Assembly (NCBI RefSeq): GCF_011602085.1 | Contig: NZ_JAAONY010000003.1 | Coordinates: forward strand, 434,001 to 498,000 | DNA: 64,000 nt | DNA from: Pseudoteredinibacter isoporae | Lineage (GTDB): Bacteria; Pseudomonadota; Gammaproteobacteria; Pseudomonadales; Cellvibrionaceae | Reading direction: 5' to 3' | Part shown: in pieces, positions 40,069 through 50,800 of the stretch | Layout: every line of letters starts with the position of its first letter | How positions within the stretch are numbered: the stretch's first letter is position 1 | Made by a program: the position numbers and the translations under genes | Notes under the pieces: generated by a model | Told to the model about the DNA's origin: nothing | The model's database searches: none | Seen by the model: only the letters and a program-made list of their open reading frames with translations

Positions 40069-40247
40069 AATGACCTTATTTTTCGAACAAACAGTATCAT
40101 CACTGACTTCATCGAACATTTTGAAGGATGAAGCCTGGTTAGATAGCGAATTTTAGGTTATATGACAACCATTAATAAAAATGGTGATTAGCTAATAATT
40201 ATGCGAACTCATTGAGTAAACCGCCCATACCGCCAAAAATATGAGCC

Positions 40248-40688
40248 CTATGGCTTTGACTTAGGCTTGTAGATTCTTTTAAACCCATTCACACTAAAAC
40301 CATTCATTCGCTTATTTCCATAGAGAATGACAGGAACGCCCGTAGCCCCCATCCTCTTATGCTCCCGGTTTGCTTTCTTGTTCTTTTCGATATCGTATTC
40401 AATAAATGGGATATTGTTAGCAACGAAGTACTTTCTGGCCTTTTTACAATACCCACACCAAGAAGCCGAATACATCACCACCTTTTCAGTGCGTTTCTTT
40501 TCGAGCTGGTAACTGACATTGGTATAAGTGTTTATCTTGAGATCGAGCTTCTTCGCACTTTGGCCCGCCGGCTTATTTCTGGAATCGCTATAATGGACCT
40601 TGCCATTCTCATCCACCCACTTGTAGATTTGGGCATGCGCCGGAAGAAGTAAGACTAGCAACACAAGACAGTATCGTGGTTTCATCAT
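40248..40688 (-). CDS. DUF4124-glutaredoxin fusion, exported
   Basis: 146 residues: signal peptide (1-19), DUF4124 (about 20-50, QIYKWVDENGKVHYSDSRNKP), then a glutaredoxin domain (about 68-140) with redox motif Cys78-GY-Cys81 (SWCGYCKKARKYF) and the cis-proline motif TGVPV (115-119). Probably a periplasmic thiol-disulfide protein. A truncated, frameshifted copy of its C-terminal half lies at 42463-42624. Another ATG one codon later fits the ribosome-binding site equally well. Confidence 0.88.
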   Translation of the reverse strand: MMKPRYCLVLLVLLLPAHAQIYKWVDENGKVHYSDSRNKPAGQSAKKLDLKINTYTNVSYQLEKKRTEKVVMYSASWCGYCKKARKYFVANNIPFIEYDIEKNKKANREHKRMGATGVPVILYGNKRMNGFSVNGFKRIYKPKSKP

Positions 40689-40768
40689 TCCTAACTTTTC
40701 CTTTGTGTACCATTTAACTTGTCAAACGGACATTCCTTTTGTAATCAACAATCCACATTCACGAAAAA

Positions 40769-41701
40769 TTAAAGCTCAATTAATGCGAGCTTTAATCCTT
40801 TTTCCGGCTCCAGCTCCTTAATTTCTTCAGCCAGACCGATCTGGGCAATAGACCTTATCGATTCAATCACATCCCGAATATCCCGCTCAAACTCATCGAA
40901 AGTAACCTGTTGATTGTTAAGAGCTACTAATATTACACCACCTTCTCTCAGATAGTTGACACAACGTCTGAGCAGTTTTTGGTAATCTGGCCAGCCTCTA
41001 AAAGAGCCTTTTTGAAATGGAGGTGGGTCCAGAATAATAATGTCAAACTTGGATTGCTTGGCAAGCTGACTATTGGACTTCAGGATATCTCGCTTCCAGA
41101 TGGAAACGCGCTCGCCCAATAGGTCGTTAAGCTCATGATTATATTGCGCGGTTTTGGTTGCACTGCCGCACATATCAACATTCACGACCTTACGGGCACC
41201 TCCCTGCAAAGCAAAAAGGGAGAAAATTGACGTATAAGAAAAGAGATTGAGAACGCGCTTGCCTTCAGCATGCTTCTGCACCCAAGACCAGCCACTGCGC
41301 ATATCAGGAAACACACCTGTATTGCGGTTTTTACCGAGACTTATCTGACACATAAGCCCATCAGACAGCGGAGCCTCAAACTCCAACGGCAATTGCTGCT
41401 CAGCATTGCTTCGCGTAAACAGGATTTCGTTCTCGACATCGGGCCAGGGCCGAACTTGCAGTAAAACCGTCTCTATAAACGAATGTTCGTCGAATACCGC
41501 CTTTAAGGCCGCAACGGCATCATCGCCAAGCTGATCCTGATAACACTGAACAAAGAGGACCGGCGGATACCACTCAACATTCACCTCTTCCAACGAAGGG
41601 AAAAAACGCCCCCTGCCGTGGAATACCCGAGAAACATACTTGGGTAGCTTTTTGAGGTTTTGGCTGATTTCTTGTTGCAAGGGGTTTTTATCGATGGTCA
41701 T
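40769..41701 (-). CDS. Class I SAM-dependent methyltransferase (RlmI-like)
   Basis: 310 residues. The C-terminal Rossmann domain has the SAM loop VLNLFSYTSIFSLFALQGGA and catalytic-type motif IILDPPPFQKGSF, as in RlmI/RlmK rRNA methyltransferases. The N-terminal part (about 20-130) resembles the central domain of those enzymes, including CQISLGKNRNTGVFPDMR. It lacks the PUA domain of full RlmI, so an rRNA target is likely but the exact base is not known. Flanked by intact and truncated glutaredoxin copies. Confidence 0.87.
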   Translation of the reverse strand: MTIDKNPLQQEISQNLKKLPKYVSRVFHGRGRFFPSLEEVNVEWYPPVLFVQCYQDQLGDDAVAALKAVFDEHSFIETVLLQVRPWPDVENEILFTRSNAEQQLPLEFEAPLSDGLMCQISLGKNRNTGVFPDMRSGWSWVQKHAEGKRVLNLFSYTSIFSLFALQGGARKVVNVDMCGSATKTAQYNHELNDLLGERVSIWKRDILKSNSQLAKQSKFDIIILDPPPFQKGSFRGWPDYQKLLRRCVNYLREGGVILVALNNQQVTFDEFERDIRDVIESIRSIAQIGLAEEIKELEPEKGLKLALIEL

Positions 41702-41892
41702 GGCAAAAGTCTGTTTGGGCGTAATCTGAAATTATACGCAAGAGGTTCAGGTATATAAACAAGGAATTCCATCCCTCTATAAACATAACCTTGAGTTATC
41801 AATCTAAGCCCTCATACGTCCAAATATGGTTTACTATTCTTCAGCACCCGGTCATTTATCTTTTACCGTTCCAATGAAGTAAATTCATTACA

Positions 41893-42390
41893 TCAACCAT
41901 TGATATTATTAACAACAGTTGAATAATATCCATAAAGATACAACATCGCACATACAGCCAAATTTGGTTTTTTAATATGACAGTAGGCTTTTTTGAAGGA
42001 CTTTCTAGACCCTAGCAAAGAAATCACTATACCAGACTCTATTTCAGCAACGCATTCTCCCTCACACAACAACAATTTATCTACATCATTATTCTCAGGA
42101 AAATCAAACGCCTCCTCAATAAAAAACTTTTTCCCATAGAGAGTAAACTTATCATAGTTTATGGTTAAAAATCCGAGGCACTTCGAAAACCTTCCAATAC
42201 CAACCCCATCTAAAAAAACTTCTGCCTTATTAATGGAGAGTAAACTACCATCGAGCTGGAACTCTCCCCCAGAAGGAGTTACCGAAAAAGTTGCCTTATT
42301 CCACAGATCACAACTTATTTCAAATCCCGAACTTACATCCTTGCAAGTTGAAAAATCTACACAAATTTTCACATTGTAAACCACCAACAA
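41893..42390 (-). pseudogene. Orphan small ORF, probably frameshifted at its 5' end
   Basis: 165 codons open from a TTG; no good ribosome-binding site. Just upstream, another frame reads MVMFII then stops at TAG (about 42397-42399). Joined by a one-base shift, the two would make a natural membrane start (MVMFII + GFLLVVYNVKICV). The mature-like part has several Cys (FSTCKD, EISCDLW, LLCEGEC). Composition is A+T-rich like the RHS debris around it. It may be an orphan immunity or secreted gene. Not recognised. Confidence 0.45.
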
Positions 42391-42462
42391 AAACCCTAGA
42401 TAATGAACATGACCATTTCAAGCATAGACCTCATGAATCAGGCGTAAAAAATCATTTTACCC

Positions 42463-42624
42463 CCTTTAACACTAAAACCATTCATTCTCTTATTTCCATA
42501 CAAAATGACAGGAACCCCCGACGCCCCATTTTTTGTGCTCCCGCTTTGCTCTCTTGTTTTTTTCAACATCACACACAATGAACGAAATATTGTTCGAAGT
42601 AGAGCTCTGAACGCCCTCGTAAAT
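42463..42624 (-). pseudogene. Truncated, frameshifted copy of the DUF4124-glutaredoxin gene
   Basis: Aligns with residues about 84-135 of the intact gene at 40248. The segment NGASGVPVILYGNKRMNGFSV matches the intact GATGVPVILYGNKRMNGFSV; upstream, in another frame, EKNKRAKREHKK matches EKNKKANREHKR, and NNISFI matches NNIPFI. So at least one frameshift separates the parts, and the signal peptide, DUF4124 and CxxC motif are missing. No function is expected. Confidence 0.88.
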
Positions 42625-42631
42625 TCTCGCA

Positions 42632-43147
42632 CTATGCATTCTTATCACATCCTACAAAATCAACTATCTGATGAAACCTCTTTTTCTTATAATCCTGAAA
42701 TGATTTCGACTCTCTAGAACCGCCACCTAAGGCTAATGCTATTTCATAATTGATAGGATATCCGGACTTTACCCATTTTGACACGCATTCCGCCCAATAC
42801 TGCCCACGCAATGCCGCATAGCACAGAAATTCATCAAATGGAAAAGACTGCGCTATCGATGCAGGTAATCCTTGAGATTCCAAACTATGTAAAATAAATA
42901 AGACTAATTCCTCAAATGAAGACTCCACGAACTTGATCATCGTTTCGAACCCACAATCAGATTCTATTTCCTCAAGCTTGCCATCGCCTTCAGTTACCCA
43001 CCTCCCTTCAGTATCCAGTCCTAAGTGGTGATTTCCCAATGGTAAGTCAGCAAGGATAATCCATCTCTCTTCGCTACACTCCATGGTCTGAAATAAAGAC
43101 GCGTGGGCAGATATAATTTCCTTTACAGTTTCAGTGCGCACAATCAA
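42632..43147 (-). CDS. Small cytoplasmic protein, candidate orphan immunity gene
   Basis: 171 residues, no signal peptide, acidic, two-domain look: a beta-rich N-terminal half (WIILADLPLGNHHLGLDTEG) and a helical C-terminal half (YAALRGQYWAECVSKWVKSG). The start is a TTG at 43147 or, better spaced after AGCAGGT, a GTG at 43141. Size, A+T-rich composition and position downstream of an RHS toxin fit a displaced immunity gene, but no family was recognised. Confidence 0.6.
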   Translation of the reverse strand: MIVRTETVKEIISAHASLFQTMECSEERWIILADLPLGNHHLGLDTEGRWVTEGDGKLEEIESDCGFETMIKFVESSFEELVLFILHSLESQGLPASIAQSFPFDEFLCYAALRGQYWAECVSKWVKSGYPINYEIALALGGGSRESKSFQDYKKKRFHQIVDFVGCDKNA

Positions 43148-43180
43148 TACCTGCTAGTCTCAGGAAACTGGCCAAATTTT

Positions 43181-43486
43181 CTAAACTACCAGCTCAAATA
43201 CAATCAGAAACATCATCAAAACAACAAGAGCTAAAATAGCACACCGCAGCAACCATAGATTACATATTAACAGGGTACTAAAAGGCGCTTTAAAATTTAA
43301 TTTAATATGCCTAACGAAAAAGTTCTTAACCCCACTATTTCGCAATGCCCAATCTAGACTTACCGACCTACCGTATATCAAAGCAAAAATTAGCAAAAAG
43401 AACTGCAATAGGCTTTCGATCACTACCCAACAACCAACCAACTCGATGGCAACTACCAATACACCCCCCATCATTTCAAGATCCAC
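43181..43486 (-). CDS. Small two-helix membrane protein
   Basis: 101 residues. Hydrophobic segments at about 7-38 and 71-98 separated by a basic stretch (NFFVRHIKLNF). GTG start or ATG four codons in; neither has a strong ribosome-binding site. It is in the cargo-like zone downstream of the RHS toxin. Function unknown; it may be an orphan immunity or remnant gene. Confidence 0.45.
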   Translation of the reverse strand: MDLEMMGGVLVVAIELVGCWVVIESLLQFFLLIFALIYGRSVSLDWALRNSGVKNFFVRHIKLNFKAPFSTLLICNLWLLRCAILALVVLMMFLIVFELVV

Positions 43487-43599
43487 CTGCCTACACTATA
43501 TAGTTTTATACGTATAGCTGTAGAGTATTGAACACTCGACTAAAATAACTATTGGATTTTAATCACATATAACAGTTCTACTTCCGAGCGGCATAGTAA

Positions 43600-43860
43600 T
43601 TAATGGGGCACATAGAATTGGCCAAAGACACGGCCAAAATCTTCGTAGGAAATGCCAATGTAACCCGATTGGAATTGATCAAATCCTTATGCGTCGGCAC
43701 CCAATTCTTTCTTAATCTGCTCTTTCGAAACCTCGAGATTCCAACTACTTGGCTTTCTTGGTTCTACATCATCATCGAACCAGGACGCCCCTACCACGTC
43801 TAGAAGCTTCTGGCCTGAATTCGGTCGTGTAACCGCCTTTTACAAGGCGTATTGCTTATA
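43600..43860 (-). pseudogene. RHS-core remnants with a displaced C-terminal tip
   Basis: Two fragments match the intact rhs gene: 43815-43858 resembles 46434-46477 (encoding VKGGYTTEF against VKDGHTTEF), and 43600-43660 encodes YEDFGRVFGQFYVPH then stop, against YDAFGRVFGQFDVAH of the intact core. Between them an open segment (43687-43818) encodes LLDVVGASWFDDDVEP and ends ELGADA-stop, which looks like the tail of a real protein. The order of fragments is reversed relative to the intact gene, so they are pieces of at least two former cassettes. Confidence 0.8.
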
Positions 43861-43964
43861 CTTCTGGGAATTTCATGCGATCATCCCAATGATCAATTGC
43901 TCTCCCTGCCTTCATTTCGAATCATGGTGCACACCACCAAAAACTTATACCTTTATACTCATGG

Positions 43965-44282
43965 CTATTGTAAACAGACAATGTTGACAGAGTTGATACC
44001 GCATATTTTTGAACCTTTTTCTTTACTAATAATATCGCCAACTCTTAGGTTTTTATCATTCAGAGTTATTCTATAGTCCGAAAAAACCACATCTTTATTA
44101 AATAGGGAATCACGAATTATAATTCTAGGGACTCGGTGGTTTCTTGATGTCCAATCGATGTGAGAAGCCACCCCATTAAAATTTTGATTGACTATTCCTT
44201 TAGTTTCGCACGTAGATATCAGAAAAAATATGGGAATAACTAATAACGCTAGAAAAAATTTAACAAATCTAATAAGTTCCAA
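43965..44282 (-). CDS. Small predicted lipoprotein downstream of RHS immunity gene
   Basis: 105 residues with N-terminal hydrophobic helix and lipobox-like LISTC (Cys25). Starts at a TTG 14 bases inside the end of the preceding gene, after GGAAAGG. There is no internal Met, so the start is uncertain. The mature part (about 80 residues) is beta-rich and basic. It could be a second immunity or accessory protein for the peptidoglycan-acting toxin. Not recognised. Confidence 0.5.
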   Translation of the reverse strand: MELIRFVKFFLALLVIPIFFLISTCETKGIVNQNFNGVASHIDWTSRNHRVPRIIIRDSLFNKDVVFSDYRITLNDKNLRVGDIISKEKGSKICGINSVNIVCLQ

Positions 44283-44805
44283 GCCTTTCCACTTTTAACC
44301 AGCAAAAACCATCTATGGGTATTCCAGAATTATTGTACTCTGCTTTCTCACACTGAGCGGCTTGGCCAATCCAGCCGTACTTTTCAAGAACACTTGATAT
44401 TGGATCGAGCACTCTATGAACTTTCAAATATTCACTTATATGATATTTTCCATTTCCCGAAACGGTACTATCAGTATTTTTTAGCCTATTTCGAACCCAA
44501 GAATAATTTGACAACTGCCCAATTTGCACTGACGTCAATTTATTTTCTGTATGAGGAACTACTAGTTTTTTCATTGCCGAATCAAGCGAAATTTGAAAGT
44601 CCTCTTTCGTCGTTTCACACCAGCCTATATCTCCGTTCTTCCAGCTGCTAATCAGCTTCAAAACCCCATATTGAGCTTCTCCTTTATATTCAACTCTAAC
44701 CAAACAGGAATCTGTATGATATTCAATGTAATCACGACCTTGGCTTGAGCATGCTTGCAAGGACACGCTCAGAGCCAGAATTAATCGAGCGAAACGAGCT
44801 ATCAT
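44269..44805 (-). CDS. Predicted lipoprotein, likely immunity protein to the RHS-Tae4 toxin
   Basis: 178 residues. The signal MIARFARLILALSVSLQACSS has a lipobox giving Cys19. The ATG overlaps the toxin stop codon by four bases (ATGA), and its GGGAGG site lies inside the last toxin codons, so toxin and immunity protein are translationally coupled. A periplasmic lipoprotein is the right location to block a peptidoglycan amidase. Sequence similarity to known Tai4 proteins was not evident, so the immunity role rests on position, coupling and location. Confidence 0.78.
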   Translation of the reverse strand: MIARFARLILALSVSLQACSSQGRDYIEYHTDSCLVRVEYKGEAQYGVLKLISSWKNGDIGWCETTKEDFQISLDSAMKKLVVPHTENKLTSVQIGQLSNYSWVRNRLKNTDSTVSGNGKYHISEYLKVHRVLDPISSVLEKYGWIGQAAQCEKAEYNNSGIPIDGFCWLKVERLGTY

Positions 44806-47800
44806 TTTACCTCCCAAAAGAATGCTTTTTTCTTGCCTATGTAGTTGCTGATTGACCCAGTATTTCCAACCATTGCCTTTTTATCCCATAAATCTATATG
44901 GTAATTCTCAAAGTATATAATGCCTGTCTTTCCAGTAATATTGGACAGATCATTTTTGACCGTCAATGGACTACCAAGGACACCTTCAATATACCTCGCC
45001 ATATCAGACGCTCCATAAATGTAGTTCCCATTCCCGTCTGACGACAACGCTCTAATATCACTAGGGAGGCTAGCTGGCGAAGGCACAGGGTAGCCAGCTT
45101 TATTCAAGCAGTAGCTCATTCTGGCCGCGCATGTATTACTCCAATTAGCCCTTACCAAAGGATCCTTGCTCGTATTTCGCAAAGCAAAATTTGAACTAAC
45201 CTTACCACCAGCATTATCTACAACATCGCCTCCAGAAAGTCCTTTGTTAGATGGATACGACTCTTTGAGTTTCTTAAAAGACCACTTGGAAAGCTCATTG
45301 AAAAGATATTGATAAGTCGCCGTTCGCGCACCATTTGCAAACTTTCCACCCGTTAACTCCGAAACAGTGCCTCCAACCACTGCATGCGCCAAAGCTCTTT
45401 TAAGATAACCTCCGGCTCCATATTTACCCAATACCCCTTTGGTTAACCCAGCACTAATAAATCCATGACCAAACTTTCCACCCTGCAACACACTCATGAC
45501 CCCACCAGCCATAGCATGTAGCGAAATCTGGCCAGCAATTTGGCCGCCCGTCAGCCAGTTACCACCAAACTTCGTTAGGGAGGAAATAGACACATCTCCG
45601 TCCAATACCCCCAACAAATTCTCAATCCCAGCCGATTGAAAATATTGGCCTATACCGTAAAAAGCGGCCGCGCTAACAGCTCCAGTGAATGCCCCCAGAA
45701 AAATGTTTTGGCCATTGGCAGCTGCACCTGCAGCTCCCGCTGCAGCACCCACTGCAATATACCCTTGAATCGCACACCCTTGACAGAGCCAAGCGCCAAC
45801 CACAGCAACAATAGGAGCAACCCATTCCCGCAAGCTAAAGTAACCCGTGGGGTCCGTCCCATTCAACGGATTATTGTGCAAATAGCTGTAGCGGTTAAAG
45901 CCTTGGGTATTGGTGGTTCCGTCAATATGTGGATCCGCCTGCAGGAACCTTCCCAGCTTCGCATCATAAATCCGCCCATTCATATGGACGATACCGACTT
46001 CGTCCAACATTTCATGGTCGGTAAAACCTCGGGTGGTAATTGCCCCCAAGCCGCTCAAGTTAATGCTTTGGCTTGTGAACTGGCCAACCAAGGCATTCAC
46101 TTGCGCTTGGGTCATTGCTGCCCAATCGGTTCCGCTGCGTCTTGCACCCCAGGCATCAAAACTGAATTCCTGAACGATATTGCTTTGCTCATCGATAATA
46201 ACGTCCAGACTGCCCAGGTGATCTTGCAGCAAGTAATGCAGCTGCCTGCCGGGCTGATCAATCGTTGCCGTCTTGCGCAAGGTTTGAATAGCCACGCCAG
46301 CAATGCGGCGCTTATATTCAGTGACGCTGTTGGCACGCTGAACAATTTCAACATTGCCCAAATAGAACGTCGTGCTGCGCTGGCCACTGCTATTGTTGTC
46401 CACGCGCTTGTAACGACTACGATCTGGATCGTAGCTGAACTCGGTCGTGTGACCGTCTTTTACAATGCGCGTTGCTTTGTCGAAATGGCTGTATGCGATG
46501 GTACGATTCATATCACCCGTAGTGCGGGTGTTATTACCATTAGCGTCATACTGATATTGATTGTTCTGACCTGCACCCGAGGTACTGGTAACCGCATGCG
46601 GACCCGCACTTTCGCCATAAGTGTAACTACCAACATCGGATTTGCTGATGATATTGCCAATGGCATCGTAGCTGACCGTTTTAGTTTGGCCGTTGCCCAA
46701 TTTGGCTTCAGTAAGCCGATTCAGGCCATCGTATTTGAAAGTCTCCGACAGGTTTTTACCACCGCTGCGCTCTTCGCGATGTTTCAGATTACCCAAGACA
46801 TCCCAATCGTAACTCAAGGCTTGTAGCTGGGCACCGCTGCTGCTTTCGGTATCAATATTCAGCAGGCGTCCGGTTTTGGGGTCGTAACGTCGCGTGACAA
46901 TCGCACCGCTGCCCAATTGGAATTTAGAGGCCTGTGAACGCGGGTCGACTTCGAGATTGCGTAGGTAAACCGGGCCATCCGAACGTGTATCTGCCACCTG
47001 CTCAAGATAACCGTAACGGTTGTAAATATTCTTGATTCCGTGATTGCCCAGCAGTGGATGTGCGACATCAAACTGGCCAAAGACACGACCAAAGGCATCA
47101 TAGGTGGTGCCGGTGATTTGGGTATCACTTAAGCCGGGTAGTTTGTAATGAACCTGACTGAGTCGACCATAATTATCGTAGACATAATCACGGTTATAGG
47201 AAGCGTTGTCGCTAACCTGTGCTAACTGCCCCACCCCTTGCGCAGCTGTGTCATAGCGCCAATGGCTCTGTAGGCCACCTTCACTTCGTGACACCATGCG
47301 CCCTTGGGTGTCGTAACGCAACTGTGTTCTCTGGTTTTTAGCATCGGTTTGTTCAATCAGCTCACCAAAGGCGTTATAGCGATAACGCCACTGACCTTTG
47401 TCTGGATCGTCCATTTGGGTTTTACGCCCCAAGAGATCGTAGACGATGGTCATAGCATTGCCTGCGCTGTCTTCGGTGCGAGCAAGCTGGCCATTCACAT
47501 CGTAACGATAGAGCACAAAGCCGCCAATATGATCCTGAACACGCACTAGCTCACCCAGGGCATTACGGGTTTCCAATTTGGTTTGGTTCAAGCCGTTTGT
47601 ATACGTTGTTGCAAACTCGTTGTAGTTTATGCGGCTTATGCTTCCATCAGGCAGCTGAGTTCCAAGGACACGGCCCAAGCGGTCGTAACCCATCGTACTG
47701 TAGTGGCGCTGGCCACCATCCACAAAGTAAGGCTCACTCACTTTGACGGTGCGACTCAGGTTATCATAGTAGCTATCAACCGCTACCCAGCGACCATTGA

Positions 47801-50800
47801 GGTTACGAGACAGTTTACGCTGGCTGCGACCAAGGCGATCAAAACACTCCTGCGCCTGCATTCCATCCGCCGATTCACTCAATACCTTATAGGCAGCCCC
47901 CGGCAAACACTGACTATCAGCCAGCTGCATATACTGTCGGCTCCACGCCTGAATACTGCTTTTGCTGGAATACTGTTTGCCCATCGGGCTGTAGCTGATG
48001 TCAGTGATAACGCCATTGAGATCTTCGCTTTTAGTAATGGAGCCATAGTGGTTACGCGCCAATACTTGCAGAACTTTGATTTCAGCATTGCGACCATCAA
48101 AACGTTGATGCTGTGCATCCACATATCGGCCATGGGCATCATAAACCAATCGCTCGCTTTGACGATTGACGGTAGCTCCGCCATCCCAGCCGCGACTCAT
48201 GGTATGGGTTTTATTTCCGAAATTGTCGTAGTGATGCGTCGTTTCCAATTTCTGGTCCTGACTACCACCCGGCTCAACCGTTTCTTTTTCCAATAGACCT
48301 TTTAACTTGCCACTGCTGTAGTAAGCAAACTGAGAGTTGCGCGTTTGTTCTGCTCTCGGTTGCCCACTCTCTTCTCGAATGGTTGTTACTCGAGTTGATG
48401 ATAAGCGGCCCAGGCGTCGGCTCTCTTCTAACGAGAAACCACTGGCTGAATAGGTATTCACAGTACGCTTCTCACTGCGAATGCCATTGCCAAATGTCAC
48501 CGTGGTGATGTTGGTGGGATTACCATAAGCATCGTATTGATTTTCGGTTGTTGTGCCGGTCAACTCCCTACCGGAATTTAAATCTCGATTGCTTTCCGAG
48601 CTACGCTTGATATAAGGACGCAAACTGCCTATTGTTGCCGTTCCGTTACGAACCTGCTGCACCCAACTTGGATTAAAGCCCTGTAAACGCCACTCGTTTG
48701 TACTGTGGCTAATTCTGTGAGAATCCTCAAGCCTTACTTCAGTTTCAGCTGGGTAACCAATAAACGGCCAGTCCTGACGATAACGGGTCGACGTTTCAAT
48801 TCGTGTCTGTTCATCAAGCGTTGTCAAACTCCTGAATCCCAGAAAACCACGTCCACCGGCCTGCATCTTGGCTTCGCTGTAGAAATAACTGATAGCACTC
48901 AGCTGATTCCGATCTTGTTCGGTAGGAGCGGAGCTCTGAACACGTGTCGCAACATACATTGAACCATGCAACTGAATAACCGCCGATAAGGGCATTATAT
49001 TTTGCAAACCATCCGAACCATTAAACGGCTGGGTCGTATCGCAGATATAATCACAATCACTGCCATTGCCACGGAATCGTCGATCCCAAAGGCTATAGTG
49101 ACGTGATGTACTCAGTGGTTCATAGTTGATTCGAGTAACCGCACCCAAGCCATTGGTAATTTGAACAATGGAGCCTGAACTTGGACTGCTGCCATTGTAT
49201 TGACGCAGATAGCGCTTATCGATCGTAGTGAAATCCAGAACACCATCACCGTTCAAATCCGCCACGATGTTTTGACCAGACTCCACCGCAGAACTGCTGA
49301 GGATAATGGCCGTTGAGAAGTTCCGAGTGGCTGGCTGCCACTGTTTTACATAGAGCGTAGTGCCGTCTCGCCAAACAACATCCATATAACCATCGTAGTT
49401 ATAATCTACGAGCTGAACACTCTGATCCTCAGACGTATTTGAAGCCGCAGGAATAACCGCACCCAAACCGCTGTCGGCCAAACCTGTGCCTGTACTGTAA
49501 TACAGGAACCAACCATTATGTCTGGATACCAGAACATCACTCAGACCATCAGCGTTCATATCCGCAAAACGCACCGAGTCTTTATCTGGTAAACCAAAAC
49601 TTGTGTTGAAACGTTCAAGGTAGTAGCCGTTACTGGCCGCTTTAGTCAAGGATAGGCGATAACGTCCCGTTCTTTGTGAAGTGACGATATCCTCGTTGGG
49701 GCCTTGTATGTATTCCAAAACGCCGCAGTATTGCTCAGTCAGATAATCGACCTGCCCATCACCATTCAAATCTCCTGCCGGAATTTCTATAGTTTGATCA
49801 CAAACTCCCGGTGCCAGTTGCCCCCTTGAATTATATGTGCCCGATACCTTATTTGGCCCGCCAAAGGAGTACGGAGTATAGCTGTATACCGATTCATTGG
49901 ACGACTGCAGTAAATAGTAACGATCGTCACGCCCAGCCTGAAACAGGTTTTGGCTTTGGGAGCTGATCGCTGCATCGGTCAATCCATCGCCATTGATGTC
50001 CATAAATGACACGCGGCGCTCATTAAACGGGAAGTTAACGTTTTCTTCATCGAAACGGGGTGGACCGTAGCCATTGCTTGTATTCATAAACAAGCGCCAT
50101 TTACCGTGGTTAACATCCAAATGGCTATTTTGAGAGCTATCAAAAATCAGTACATCTTGTCGACCGTCATTATTGTAATCCAGAGTTTCCATCCTAAACG
50201 CTTGCTTAAGGCCTGCGTGTCTAAAATGGTGCGCAACCTGGGCAACTCTTGATACGCCAGGATTGGAAGATGTAATGGAGTAATACAAGAAGTGATTACG
50301 GATATCCCCTTTACGTTTATCCTGATCAGCTTCCAGCCACACCAAATCCAGTATTCCATCGCCATTAACATCAATTGTTTTGACACTTGCAATAAAGCGA
50401 TTATCTAATGGACTAAGATTTAGTCGTTGCTCAGAACCAAAACTGCGGCTGGCTACAACATCCCAATCAAAGCTTGTCGCCGGCAGGCAGATATTTCCAG
50501 CCGCACACTCCTGAATACTGCGTAAGCGACTGTTACTGAGTACGTCTTGACCCACTCTGGCCACATTGTTTTCAGCCAAGTACTGTAATTTGTATGAACG
50601 TAACAGTTGCCCGGTATTGAAAGACTCAATGGTTTTCAGGCGAACCCGACGGTGGGATTGCACACCCGCCAAATACTGACTGCGAACATCACTGCGCGCT
50701 TCATAGCTAAAACGCAGATACGCTTGAGGGGAGTTGCCAGAACCGAAGGCATAATTGATTCGATCGATTCTGAACCCCTGCCCTGCATCCAGATATTGGA

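Noticed and set aside
43181-43486. Holin-like gene of a prophage
   Set aside because: Two membrane helices alone are not enough, and no other phage gene is present.
45636-46826. 396-codon open frame on the plus strand inside the rhs gene
   Set aside because: It mirrors YD/RHS repeats on the other strand and has no start signal or family features.
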